In this document: positions 8,471 to 17,474 of the stretch, in pieces
How positions within the stretch are numbered: position 1 is the first letter of the stretch
How the letters are laid out: the number at the start of each line of letters is the position of its first letter
DNA from: Alphaproteobacteria bacterium
GTDB taxonomy: Bacteria > Pseudomonadota > Alphaproteobacteria > UBA9655
Assembly: GCA_020049895.1 (NCBI GenBank)
Contig: JAGVLE010000006.1
Coordinates: 1-36,446 of the forward strand
DNA: 36,446 nucleotides
Reading direction: 5' to 3'
Translations under genes and position numbers: made by a program
The notes under the pieces: generated by a model
What the model saw: the letters and a program-made list of their open reading frames with translations, nothing else
Database searches by the model: none
What the model was told of the DNA's origin: nothing

Positions 8471-10192
8471 TTAAAACTGTGTTGTTTTTTTAAGCCACTG
8501 CTTTGTTTTTTCATCGAGATAGGGAGCAAGCGTATTAAAGACATGAAAATGGTAGTCTTCTATCCAAGCTGTCTCTTCTTTTGTAAGTAGAGAAATATCA
8601 ATAAGAGTCAGATCCAACGGAACAAGCGTTAAGATTTCGAAATTATAAAAGCCTGTAAGATTAGGAGCCTCCTTAACCAGCATAAGGCTTTCAATTCGGA
8701 TGCCATAATGGCCTTCCTTATAATATCCAGGTTCATTGGAAAGAATCATCCCAGGCCTTAATGGTTCTCCCAGGGCGCGTGGAGAGATCGAGGGAGGAGC
8801 TTCATGGACATTGAGATAACTTCCTACTCCATGCCCGGTTCCATGACCATAATCGGCGCCTATTTGCCATAGAAATTGACGCGCAAAACCATCCAGTTGT
8901 CCTCCGGTGGTGTTTGCCGGAAAGATAGCGTTAGCAAGGGCAATATGACCTTTTAAAACGCGTGTATAGTAAGTTTTCTCTTCCACAGAAGGCGTGCCTA
9001 AAGCCAGGGTTCGGGTTACATCTGTGGTACCCCCTAGATATTGCCCACCTGAATCTATGAGGTAAATTCCATTCCTTTTTAAGGGAACATCAGAGGCTGC
9101 AGAGGGATGATAATGAACAATAGCCCCATGAGGACCAAAAGAAGAAATCGTTTGAAAACTGGCTCCCATAAAGTTTTCCCCTTGCTTTCGGAAGTTATAC
9201 AGTTTCTCAGCGGCTGTTATTTCCGTTGTTTCTCCTTGAAGAGGTTGCTCTTCAATCCAAGCCAAAAAACGACAAAGGGACAGTCCATCTTGGAGATGAA
9301 CGTGGCGAGCTCTGTCACATTCGGTTGGGTTTTTAAGAGCCTTTGGTAAGACGCAAGGATCACACTTTCGTATAATACTTACCCCTGCTGTTTGAAGGGT
9401 GTGAAGAAGGAAAATAGGAGTTGTCTTAGGGTCGACTTGGCATTTTCCTTTAAGCTTTTTGAGGTGAGAGATAAGAGTGTTAAAGTCAAAAACGTGACCT
9501 CCGTCCTGTTGAAGAGAGTGCCTGATGGGTTCTGTTACTTTTTGCAAATCTACAAACAAATCATAAGTACCATCCTTATGGAGGAGGCACATAGCATTAA
9601 CGATAGGAGAGTAGGGAACATCACTTCCTCGAATATTGAGGAGCCATGCAACTGAATCCGGAGCTGTTACGAGCACGTGATCTGCCTTTAAGGAGTCTAC
9701 GATACGGTTACGTTTGCTCTGGGTCTCTTCTCCCGCATACTCAAGGGGATATAGGACAACTGGGGCGTGAGAAGAAAGGGGGCGATTGATCCAAAGTTTA
9801 TCGAGAGGATGACTTTCTAAAGGCGTTAAAGAATGAGTATATTTTTGGATTTGGATTTCTGTGAAAAGCCAGGGATCATAGCCAACTTTTTCCGTTGTTT
9901 CCAAGATATTTGAGACCAATTGAGCGGGGGATAGAGAAGCCGTATTGTGGATTTCGTAGTCGGAGGGGAGTTCTTCTTTTGCTTGGAGAAGATAACGTGA
10001 GTCCGTAAAAAAAGCTGCTTTATCAAGCGTTACAACGACAAAACCTGCAGATCCCGTAAAGCCTGTGAGCCACTTTAACCTTTCCGCGTGAGGTGGCAGC
10101 GTCATTCCTTGAAACTCATCTGCATGAGGAATAAGAAGGGCTGACAGTCTTTCTTCTGTCATAATCTTTCTAAGAGATGTCAGTTTATCCAT
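8471..10192 (-). CDS. pepP: Xaa-Pro aminopeptidase (M24B, three-domain aminopeptidase P)
   Basis: This metallopeptidase removes an N-terminal residue preceding proline. At 573 residues it is the long, three-domain form: two creatinase-like N-terminal domains (LLIPHADEF, ERLKWLTGFTGSAGF) and a C-terminal pita-bread catalytic domain. Metal ligands are visible in order: two Asp in DSGGQYLGGTTDVTRT, His in GHGTGHGVGSYLNVHE, Glu in NEPGYY, and Glu in RIESLML. The protein is probably cytosolic, since no signal peptide is seen. I chose ATG 10192 because it shares one base with the prmA stop (TAATG); an in-frame ATG 33 bp upstream would lie inside prmA. The symbol is the family name and does not imply orthology to E. 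coli PepP. Confidence 0.92.
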   Translation of the reverse strand: MDKLTSLRKIMTEERLSALLIPHADEFQGMTLPPHAERLKWLTGFTGSAGFVVVTLDKAAFFTDSRYLLQAKEELPSDYEIHNTASLSPAQLVSNILETTEKVGYDPWLFTEIQIQKYTHSLTPLESHPLDKLWINRPLSSHAPVVLYPLEYAGEETQSKRNRIVDSLKADHVLVTAPDSVAWLLNIRGSDVPYSPIVNAMCLLHKDGTYDLFVDLQKVTEPIRHSLQQDGGHVFDFNTLISHLKKLKGKCQVDPKTTPIFLLHTLQTAGVSIIRKCDPCVLPKALKNPTECDRARHVHLQDGLSLCRFLAWIEEQPLQGETTEITAAEKLYNFRKQGENFMGASFQTISSFGPHGAIVHYHPSAASDVPLKRNGIYLIDSGGQYLGGTTDVTRTLALGTPSVEEKTYYTRVLKGHIALANAIFPANTTGGQLDGFARQFLWQIGADYGHGTGHGVGSYLNVHEAPPSISPRALGEPLRPGMILSNEPGYYKEGHYGIRIESLMLVKEAPNLTGFYNFEILTLVPLDLTLIDISLLTKEETAWIEDYHFHVFNTLAPYLDEKTKQWLKKTTQF

Positions 10193-11052
10193 TATTCTGT
10201 TTTCCGCATAATGAGTGTTGACCATTCTCCAATAAAAAGCTGCTCTACAAGCTTGGCACCCGCGCTGCGATAGGCATCAATAACGTCTTCGGCTTGACGG
10301 TTCAACAGACCCGCTAACACAATGGCTCCCCCAGGTGTGAGGACATCTAAAGCCTCTTGGGCCATGTGACAAAGTGGACCTGCTAAAATATTAGCCGTGA
10401 TAATGTCAAAATTTCGCATTGGTAATCCTGTGAATCCGTCACTTACCTGAGCTTTTATAAGAGTATCAAGATGATTAAGGTGAGCATTTTCTGTTGTCAC
10501 GCGTACCGCTTCAGGATCATTGTCGCATGCAAGCACCGGGACCTCCCAAAGACGTGCCATCGCCATAGCTAACACCCCAGAGCCACACCCCATATCCAAA
10601 GGTTTTTGAAAAGAAGATTGCTTGGCAAGCAAGCTGAGGGCCTTCAGACATCCTTCTGTCGATTCATGATGGCCTGATCCGAAAGCTGTTGCGGCATCAA
10701 TTTGCAAGGGAAGCAAATCTGCGGGAGGATTTTCTTGAGCATGAGAGCCATAAACATAAAAACGCCCTATTGTAAGGGGATGTAAATCTTGGTGAACCGC
10801 TTTCACCCAATCGGTAGGGGCTAATACACGTGTTGTAATAGGCGGAATAGAACGCAGATGGTCTTGTAGAAAAGATGTTATTTTTTGACGTATGGGTGTT
10901 TCGGCAAGAGGGTTAATGATAATCAGAAGCTGCCACTGTTCCAGTGTTTCTTCATTTAAACTTACTGAAAGGGCGTCTTCTTCTAAAAAATCAAAGAGGG
11001 CCTCTCCGAGTGCTTTGGGGAGGGAACATTCTAATTGGGTTAAAGAGACCAT
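10192..11052 (-). CDS. prmA: Ribosomal protein L11 methyltransferase
   Basis: PrmA trimethylates lysines and the N terminus of ribosomal protein L11, using S-adenosylmethionine. The 286 residues show an N-terminal substrate-recognition part (about 1-100), the linker segment DAATAFGSGHHESTEGCL, SAM motif I LDMGCGSGVLAMAMA, the acidic residue in ACDNDPEAV, and the NILAGPL motif typical of the family. It is the first gene of the minus-strand run to envC and is coupled to aminopeptidase P by a one-base stop/start overlap. It faces the secretin gene across a 127-bp divergent intergenic region. Confidence 0.95.
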   Translation of the reverse strand: MVSLTQLECSLPKALGEALFDFLEEDALSVSLNEETLEQWQLLIIINPLAETPIRQKITSFLQDHLRSIPPITTRVLAPTDWVKAVHQDLHPLTIGRFYVYGSHAQENPPADLLPLQIDAATAFGSGHHESTEGCLKALSLLAKQSSFQKPLDMGCGSGVLAMAMARLWEVPVLACDNDPEAVRVTTENAHLNHLDTLIKAQVSDGFTGLPMRNFDIITANILAGPLCHMAQEALDVLTPGGAIVLAGLLNRQAEDVIDAYRSAGAKLVEQLFIGEWSTLIMRKTE

Positions 11053-11179
11053 AAGCCTACTCGTGTAGATGTTTTTTTTTTAAATACATATCATTCTTCT
11101 CTCGGATGTCTATGCTATTTTCTTTTGCGAAAAATACGATTAAAGTGATTTGAATATATTGCACAAGAAACATAAAAAT

Positions 11180-12772
11180 ATGATTAAGCAATTTATTATA
11201 GGTGGACTCCTTGTCAGCTTTTTGGGCGGGTGTGGTTTTGTGGAGCATTATCAGTTTCATGATCCTGCCCTGAAACTTCAGAAAGAGGATTTTGAGGAAA
11301 TCACAAAGCCTCCAGCCCTTCCTGAAACTCCGCCAGCCTTCCAGCCTTTATGTTCTTATTGTCCTCAAGCGCCTTTCCTGACGCCAGGCATGAAAAAGAA
11401 TATATCTTTGACAGTGCATGAGGGTATCCTTCTTAGGGATGTCTTTCTAGAATTAGGGCAACAGGCGGGTGTAGGCATTGCCCTTAGCCCCGAGACAAGC
11501 GCTTTATCCAAAGGAATAACGTATAAAGCCAACAAAATGCCGTTTATTGAGGTTGTTAAGGACATCTGTCAGTTGACGAATCATCGCTTTCAAATTCAAG
11601 GAAATCGTTTATTAATTGAGCCCGATGTTCCCTATCTTGCGACGTATTCTGTTCAGTTCTTAAGCCACACACGTAAAAGCGAAAATCGCATTTCTGTTTC
11701 AACAGATGTGTTTTCGCCCCTTGAATCTAAAAAGGGGGAAGATAATGGTTCCAACAGTGTTTTGATGGGGAATACTTTGGTAGATTTTTGGGCAGAGCTT
11801 GAGCAAAATCTTAAAATGATTCTTGGAAGTTTTGGGAAGGGGCCAGTTCCTTACACGCTACATAAGCAGGGTGGACTTATTATAATTTCGGGGACGGCAA
11901 AACAACATCACGAAGTCTGCGAGTATCTCAAAAAACTTAAGCAAAACACAACAGCTCAGGTTCTGATTGAAGCGAAGATTATCGAAGTTACGCTTGATAA
12001 TGCTTACAAAACAGGCATCAATTGGAATCATTTTGGGAAGAGCCTCCAACTAAAGGTCCCCTTGGGTCCCCTTAATCCAGCACAACTTATAAGTGAGGCG
12101 TTCACCTTTGCTGTTAACATAGAAAAATTTGCGTCTGTCCTTAGTTTGGTAAAAAAATTTGGAACGGTTCGTACGCTTTCAAATCCACGGATAACTGTGA
12201 TGAACAATCAACCGGCTATGTTAAAAGTAGCAACAAATGAAGTTTTTTTTCATCTTGAATTCGAAAGACTTTTTCAGGCTGAAGGAAAGCCTGATGTGGA
12301 AAATATTTCCAGCAATCCTATGACTGTTCCGATAGGTCTTGTCTTGGTTGTGCAACCTTCCGTAAACCTTCAAACAGGGGAAATTACGTTGATTTTGCGC
12401 CCTACCATTTCGCGCGTCCAAAAGGAAGTTGAAGATCCTGCCGTTGCTATCAAATCTCAGCAAATGGTCAAATCGTCTGTTCCTGTGGTTCAGGTGCGTG
12501 AATTGGATTCTGTTCTCAAAATGAAATCAGGACAAGTTTTGGTCATGGGCGGCTTAATGGAGGATAGAACAAGCTGTGAGAGTGATTCTCTTCCTGGGAT
12601 TGAATCCATCCCTTTAATAGGAGAGTTTGTAAAAGGAAAAGAAGATGAACGCCAGGTGACTGAGCTTGTTATTTTTCTGACGGCTCATATTATAGAAGAT
12701 CCACATGTCGTTGATGCGGATATTCGTATTTATAATACCTATACAGAAGATCCTCGCCCCTTGTCTTTTTAG
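11180..12772 (+). CDS. Secretin lipoprotein, MshL/PilQ type
   Basis: This is an outer-membrane secretin for a type IV/MSHA-like pilus or type II-like secretion system. From ATG 11180 the protein is 530 residues and begins with a lipoprotein signal (MIKQFIIGGLLVSFLGGC, Cys18 lipidated). An upstream in-frame TTG at 11150 would spoil that signal. An N0/STN-like domain (about 70-160) is followed by an N1-like domain (about 235-275) with GGLIIISGTAKQHHEV. The secretin domain (about 280-515) contains VLIEAKIIEV, TLSNPRITVMNNQPA, MKSGQVLVMGGLMEDR, IPLIGEFVKG and ELVIFLTAHII. No other pilus gene is in the window. It is 23 bp upstream of lptB, so the two probably share a transcript. Confidence 0.88.
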   Translation: MIKQFIIGGLLVSFLGGCGFVEHYQFHDPALKLQKEDFEEITKPPALPETPPAFQPLCSYCPQAPFLTPGMKKNISLTVHEGILLRDVFLELGQQAGVGIALSPETSALSKGITYKANKMPFIEVVKDICQLTNHRFQIQGNRLLIEPDVPYLATYSVQFLSHTRKSENRISVSTDVFSPLESKKGEDNGSNSVLMGNTLVDFWAELEQNLKMILGSFGKGPVPYTLHKQGGLIIISGTAKQHHEVCEYLKKLKQNTTAQVLIEAKIIEVTLDNAYKTGINWNHFGKSLQLKVPLGPLNPAQLISEAFTFAVNIEKFASVLSLVKKFGTVRTLSNPRITVMNNQPAMLKVATNEVFFHLEFERLFQAEGKPDVENISSNPMTVPIGLVLVVQPSVNLQTGEITLILRPTISRVQKEVEDPAVAIKSQQMVKSSVPVVQVRELDSVLKMKSGQVLVMGGLMEDRTSCESDSLPGIESIPLIGEFVKGKEDERQVTELVIFLTAHIIEDPHVVDADIRIYNTYTEDPRPLSF

Positions 12773-12795
12773 AAGGGGTGGGTTAATTCTTGGGC

Positions 12796-13551
12796 ATGAC
12801 ATTATTTTCTGAAGATAGTGCTAGTTTAGCGCACGGCTTAAGAGCTGAAAATTTATATAAGTCCTTTGGAGGACGTCCTGTGCTTAAGGACGTCAGTATA
12901 TCTGTCAACCGTGGAGAGGCCGTTGGTTTATTAGGGCCCAATGGTGCTGGAAAAACAACCTGTTTTTCGATTATAACGGGGCTTGTAAAAGCTGATCGTG
13001 GCAAAGTCTTTTTAGATCACTATGATGTGACTCGCCTTCCTATGTATCGTAGAGCGCGTCTTGGCGTTGGATATCTTCCTCAAGAAACTTCTATTTTCAG
13101 AGGCTTGTCGGTGGAAGATAATATACGTGCCATTCTGGAATTGTATGAGCCCAATCACAGTGTCCAAGAAGAGCGTCTCGAAATGTTGTTGGATGAATTC
13201 TCTATTAAACATATTCGTAAAACCTCTGCCGTGGCCCTTTCAGGGGGCGAAAGACGCAGGACGGAAATTGCCCGTGCCCTTGCAAGTCAGCCTCATTTCA
13301 TGCTGCTTGATGAGCCGCTCGCAGGGATTGATCCTATTGCGGTGGCTGAGATTCGTACGCTTATTGCGCATCTTAAAGATAAAGACATTGGGGTTCTTAT
13401 TACGGACCATAACGTGCGGGATGCTTTACACATCGTTGACCGCGCCTACATTATCAATGAGGGGATGGTTTTGAAAGAAGGCACTCCCGAAGAGATTGTT
13501 GCAGATCCCGTTGTCCGCAGAGTCTATCTTGGAGAAGACTTTCGTCTCTAG
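12796..13551 (+). CDS. lptB: LPS export ABC transporter ATPase LptB
   Basis: LptB is the ATPase that powers lipopolysaccharide extraction by LptFGC and its passage to the outer membrane. The 251 residues contain Walker [11 protein letters not shown], the Q-loop YLPQETSIF, the signature [16 protein letters not shown], Walker [14 protein letters not shown], and the switch His in LITDHNVRD. The [12 protein letters not shown] and C-terminal [12 protein letters not shown] segments are characteristic of LptB. ATG 12796 is preferred over an in-frame TTG 6 bp upstream. The usual lptC-lptA neighbours and downstream rpoN are absent; a secretin gene precedes it instead. The gene converges with a minus-strand gene 12 bp away. 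Confidence 0.96.
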   Translation: MTLFSEDSASLAHGLRAENLYKSFGGRPVLKDVSISVNRGEAVGLLGPNGAGKTTCFSIITGLVKADRGKVFLDHYDVTRLPMYRRARLGVGYLPQETSIFRGLSVEDNIRAILELYEPNHSVQEERLEMLLDEFSIKHIRKTSAVALSGGERRRTEIARALASQPHFMLLDEPLAGIDPIAVAEIRTLIAHLKDKDIGVLITDHNVRDALHIVDRAYIINEGMVLKEGTPEEIVADPVVRRVYLGEDFRL

Positions 13552-13563
13552 CCTTCGACCAAG

Positions 13564-15246
13564 CTAATTCAAACGATACCCGGCCGCTTCCAACCATGCT
13601 CGGCCAAAGCCAATCTTATCAAAGGCGTCTCGGACGTATTTTATATAATTCGGTCCATAGCTTTTACTCCGGAAAAGGCCAAGGACAACGTGTGATCCAT
13701 CATCAAGTTCGGCATAAAGGGGTTGATGCGAGCGTCCTGTCCCGATTTTATGATGTCCGTTTCCTTGCAATACATGCTGCCAAGCTGCAATGATTTTATT
13801 ATCGTCTACGTTTTTATAACCCTGAGGTCTAAAAATCTCGTATATGGTGTTTATATGCGCACTTCCAACTTTTTTATCTTCCCTCATAGTCTCTTCTTCT
13901 GTAGCAAATCTCTTTTTTGCAACCAGAGCCTTTGCAGGCACATGATGTAGCTTGGCAGACGGACCTTCCGATGGTTGTTCATCGGAAAAAGAGGTAAGAG
14001 TCGCGTCTCCAACTGTTGCTGCCAAAGAGGAGTTGTCGAGTGAACATTGCTCAGCAACGGCAGCATCCTCAAGATTCAAAGCTGCACCTTTTAAAGTCAA
14101 CGTTTCATCAACTTCATCTTCAGAGCTTTTATTATCTTCTTCATCGTTAACTGCCTCTGTTTTTAACGTCGTGTTCTTTACGGTTTTCGATGCTCTATGT
14201 TTTTTGCTTTTTCCTTTTTTTGATTTAGAGCTTTTCCCTTTTTTTTGTTTGCTACTCGCAGCTTGTTCACCACTCCGTCCTTCTTCAAGAAAGGAGGGAG
14301 TTTTCATATCAAAGAGAAGTATATAATCGCCCCGGTCTGGAAGACGATGTTGGCCTTTAATTTCATTAATTAAGTCCCTATAAGCCTTATCTTCCTCTCT
14401 TATCCCAGATTTTTTTGCCTCAATCGCAGATGCATTTCCCAGAAAATTTCTAAGCTCACCGCTCTCTAGGGCTATGTCATAATCAAGCCATGATGCATCT
14501 TCCTTGTTAAAAAAAGGATGTAAAGAAGAAGAAAGTTTTATAAGTGCAAGTAGACGGGGGGAAAGACGCTCTTTTAAAGGAGAAAAGCCTTGATCCTTTA
14601 AATAATAAAGAAGGTCCTGTATGATTTTGTTTTTCGTATTATATGATCGTAGAAATCCGTTCCTTAGAGAAAAAAACTCAGATACCGAGTCTTCTGTGAT
14701 GCGTTCTCCTACGACAGTATAGGTAGATCCACCTACGACAATTTTTTTTCCTTTTAACTCATCAGCATATTGAGCAATGCATTTAAAACGCGAGAACAAG
14801 AAGTCTTCTGTTTGGTCGGCTATAGTCTTTCTGCCTTCTAATATATCAATTATATTGCCAACAAAAGACTTAACGGCTAGCACATTTTCACGTAGGGGGA
14901 GGATAGATGTTCCCTGTGTTTTATCCATGTCTGTTTGCATATAGTTAAACATAAAAGTTTCTAGAACATCGAGTTCAAAATCAGCCAGGGCTATGGCTTC
15001 GGTTAGAGAGGGAAATAAAGGATGGTCCTTCACACATTCTTCCGAAAAGCTGGGATATTGCCTTCGAAGCCATTCTCGGGTCCCCATAAATTCAGGTTGA
15101 TGTTTATAGGGCGCTAGGGCAAGCTGATGCGAGGCTACGGGTACACTTTGGTTATAACTCTCTTCCGAAGAGGGGTTTGAGTTCATAGCATAGGCCTGGA
15201 AAGAACAAACAAGCATAATCATAAGAACAAGAATTTTTTTAAACAC
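13564..15246 (-). CDS. Exported lysine-rich protein with HicA-like C terminus
   Basis: I do not recognise this 560-residue protein as a whole. It has a signal peptide (MFKKILVLMIMLVCSFQAYA), a helical N-terminal region (about 50-300), and a strongly basic low-complexity stretch of Lys and Ser (about 333-357). An acidic segment (about 368-382) and a compact C-terminal domain (about 460-550) follow. That domain has GRSHQPLYAELDDGSHVVLGLF followed by a helix ending in DAFDKIGF. The order GSH-strand, DG..V-strand and closing helix resembles the HicA mRNA-interferase fold, but I cannot prove it. The signal peptide closely resembles that of the next gene upstream (SFQA-A pattern). It is the last gene of a run behind glyQS and could be a secreted effector or periplasmic protein. 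Confidence 0.75.
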   Translation of the reverse strand: MFKKILVLMIMLVCSFQAYAMNSNPSSEESYNQSVPVASHQLALAPYKHQPEFMGTREWLRRQYPSFSEECVKDHPLFPSLTEAIALADFELDVLETFMFNYMQTDMDKTQGTSILPLRENVLAVKSFVGNIIDILEGRKTIADQTEDFLFSRFKCIAQYADELKGKKIVVGGSTYTVVGERITEDSVSEFFSLRNGFLRSYNTKNKIIQDLLYYLKDQGFSPLKERLSPRLLALIKLSSSLHPFFNKEDASWLDYDIALESGELRNFLGNASAIEAKKSGIREEDKAYRDLINEIKGQHRLPDRGDYILLFDMKTPSFLEEGRSGEQAASSKQKKGKSSKSKKGKSKKHRASKTVKNTTLKTEAVNDEEDNKSSEDEVDETLTLKGAALNLEDAAVAEQCSLDNSSLAATVGDATLTSFSDEQPSEGPSAKLHHVPAKALVAKKRFATEEETMREDKKVGSAHINTIYEIFRPQGYKNVDDNKIIAAWQHVLQGNGHHKIGTGRSHQPLYAELDDGSHVVLGLFRSKSYGPNYIKYVRDAFDKIGFGRAWLEAAGYRLN

Positions 15247-15323
15247 AGCAATTCTCCAAAATATTAAAATATATAATTTTGACTTTTATACAAACAATAA
15301 CAATAGTATATTAAATTTTTATT

Positions 15324-16592
15324 TTAGATTATCATTTGAACCTCTGAGCGGAGTAATTCGTATGTTTCCTTATGAAAACGTCCCCCGGTCTCAAGCTCAG
15401 AGCTAAATTCTGCATCCCATTTCTCAGCGGGAAATTCTATCCCCGGTACGGCAGCCCTTTGAAAAGCATCCTGATCTAGAAGGTTCTTTAAAGGTCTATG
15501 GTTTATATAAATTGGTGATGCTGGGATCACTAAAGGACGAACCCCGAGCTCTGGTAAGTCATTAAAAGTAATGTGGCCAGCGGCAGCGTTATAAGTATAC
15601 AACTCCAAAGAACGATCTTCTACCAATGGAAGACCTAATCCCATAAAGTGAATATCAGGCATTGTCCTTCCTAGATGCTGTTCATAATAAAAGCGCATTG
15701 TACGGAGAGCACTATTTAAGCTTCCTCCTGTTGAGATCAGATCCACAAGGTAAAACTTAGGACTGATATGATCCATCCCCTTTTGAGTCATGTATGTACA
15801 ATAAAAATCTCGGTTTCCGCTGGTTACAAGATTACGTTCTCTAGTCCTTTGTGTGTTTTCTGTAAAAAAAGTGTCAGTACGAGTATTTTCAATGTCCGGA
15901 GATCCAGAAAAATTTAAATGATAAATATGATCACAACAAAGGGGATTCTCTGGAGACTCATTCTTACAAAGCTCCTCATAAGCCACTTGAAGAAAACAAG
16001 GGCTACGCCCTAAAAAAACAATGGGACAATCTCCATGCTTTTGACGAATAGATTTAATCCATTGTGCTCCCAAAATGATATCGGTTAGATAGGAACGATT
16101 CTCATCTTGTTGGGCGAGTTGATGTCTTTCTTCCATCTGCGAGGGGTTATTCCTAAAATAAGCAGTCAGTGCTTTTTTTTCCTCAATGGGATTTAAATAA
16201 TCGGGACCATCCTCAAGGATCTGTTGACAAACAAGGTTTTCCCATCGGGTTTTTGCATAAGTTTCAACTGTTAGGTTGTGTGCTTTTAGCTGCTGCATCA
16301 GTTTCAGTAAGCTCTTCGCTGTTTCTCTCTTCGTTTCCGAGAAGTCCTCTTTAGTCTTAGAGAGGGTCGTAGGATATTTTTTTGCAAGAAAATCCAACAT
16401 GTCTGGATCTTGCCCTTGATCTAAAAATACAAGTCTTTGAGATATATTCGCAGGCTCAGCAGGTTGATGCGATGTGGCCATGCTCCGAGTATCATCGTCA
16501 GCATCACTACCCTTCATGCTTGGGGTATTTCCAGCAGCGGCTTGGAAAGAAAAAGCAAGAATGCTCATAAAAACAAGAGATTTTTTTAACAT
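15324..16592 (-). CDS. Exported phosphoribosyltransferase-like protein
   Basis: This is a 422-residue protein of unknown function with a signal peptide (MLKKSLVFMSILAFSFQAAA). Two segments suggest a phosphoribosyltransferase fold: CPIVFLGRSPCFL (about 189-201), like the first loop of such enzymes, and KFYLVDLISTGGSLNSAL (about 279-296), close to the PRPP loop VLLVDDVISTGGT. The second acidic residue of the usual DD pair is Leu, so catalysis is uncertain. A cysteine-rich stretch (LCCDHIYHL) lies between the two motifs. An exported PRTase-like protein is unusual, because PRPP is cytosolic. Its first codons overlap the end of the DUF218 gene by 7 bp, suggesting co-translation. The fold assignment is inference from the motifs. 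Confidence 0.75.
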   Translation of the reverse strand: MLKKSLVFMSILAFSFQAAAGNTPSMKGSDADDDTRSMATSHQPAEPANISQRLVFLDQGQDPDMLDFLAKKYPTTLSKTKEDFSETKRETAKSLLKLMQQLKAHNLTVETYAKTRWENLVCQQILEDGPDYLNPIEEKKALTAYFRNNPSQMEERHQLAQQDENRSYLTDIILGAQWIKSIRQKHGDCPIVFLGRSPCFLQVAYEELCKNESPENPLCCDHIYHLNFSGSPDIENTRTDTFFTENTQRTRERNLVTSGNRDFYCTYMTQKGMDHISPKFYLVDLISTGGSLNSALRTMRFYYEQHLGRTMPDIHFMGLGLPLVEDRSLELYTYNAAAGHITFNDLPELGVRPLVIPASPIYINHRPLKNLLDQDAFQRAAVPGIEFPAEKWDAEFSSELETGGRFHKETYELLRSEVQMII

Positions 16593-17464
16593 AACAATCT
16601 TCTAAAACATAAATAATATTTAATTTTTATATAATATACAATTGTATTATATTCAAGTATCTCAATTGTTTTTTGATTGAACGGATGAGGAGCTAAATCC
16701 CCATTTTTGATATAACGGGGAATGCGATCGATCTCGCCAAGCATATCTTCGGCAATACCTGGAGCTTTGAAGTCTCGATCAACAAGATGAAAGAAGACGT
16801 TCGTATTGGGTCCAAAAGGATGCCACTTTGAGCCAATCATACGCTTTACTCGGGGGGCGTGGTAGGCGTGAGTCACAATTGCAACGGAGGTGTTGGAAAG
16901 GGAAAGCTCGTTTTTTATGCTTACAAATTGCCCTCTCGTGCTCCAATCAGAGGGGTCGAGGTCAAGGATGCGAAATTTATCCTCAGGATAATGAGTAAGG
17001 ATCCCTTCATGGAACGCTTTCCTTAAATCTTCATTATGTTTTGGTCGGCCGTTATAAACAATGATAGGACCATATTTTTGGATTGCTTCAGCGGTGAGGG
17101 GTGATCCTTCTTCGAGGTGAGACGCGACAATTTGTTTGGCAACGTTAATGCCTAACTCTATCCTATGATAATCATCCGCTGGATCCTTCACATCGGCACT
17201 ATCCACAGGTTCTTTAAGATAAGATCCTCGGCCGGACAAAACAAAGACATACTTGAGGGAGGGGTCAACGACTCCATTTGGGGAAGTATGAAGATTTTTT
17301 ATCTCCTCGAGATAAGTCTCCTTAAAACTGCTTTGCGAGAGGGAGGTAACGTGTGTGCAGAGATCATCAAAGTTATCTCCATAAGCGACTGATAGGTCAA
17401 TCAAAATACTTGCTGAAAGAACAAGTAAGAAATTTCTGATTTTACATAGGTTAAGCGTTGTCAT
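16586..17464 (-). CDS. Exported YdcF/SanA-like DUF218 protein
   Basis: This is a 292-residue protein with a hydrophobic N-terminal segment (RNFLLVLSASILIDLSVAYG) that looks like a signal peptide or anchor. The body (about 65-215) fits DUF218: YVFVLSGRGSYL, RIELGINVAKQIV, GPIIVYNGRPKHNEDL, and AIVTHAYHAPRVKRM, the last corresponding to the VTs.yHm.Ra motif. DUF218 proteins are envelope-associated and linked in enterobacteria to barrier function; their reaction is not settled. The gene starts 10 bp after the glyS stop and overlaps the next exported protein gene. The C terminus (about 262-292) is hydrophobic and tyrosine-rich and may be a late extension. Confidence 0.8.
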   Translation of the reverse strand: MTTLNLCKIRNFLLVLSASILIDLSVAYGDNFDDLCTHVTSLSQSSFKETYLEEIKNLHTSPNGVVDPSLKYVFVLSGRGSYLKEPVDSADVKDPADDYHRIELGINVAKQIVASHLEEGSPLTAEAIQKYGPIIVYNGRPKHNEDLRKAFHEGILTHYPEDKFRILDLDPSDWSTRGQFVSIKNELSLSNTSVAIVTHAYHAPRVKRMIGSKWHPFGPNTNVFFHLVDRDFKAPGIAEDMLGEIDRIPRYIKNGDLAPHPFNQKTIEILEYNTIVYYIKIKYYLCFRRLLC

Positions 17465-17474
17465 TTGCTTAAAT

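Noticed and set aside
13952-14326. Plus-strand serine/phenylalanine-rich open frame
   Set aside because: It is the antisense of the lysine-rich low-complexity segment of the minus-strand exported protein; the composition explains it.
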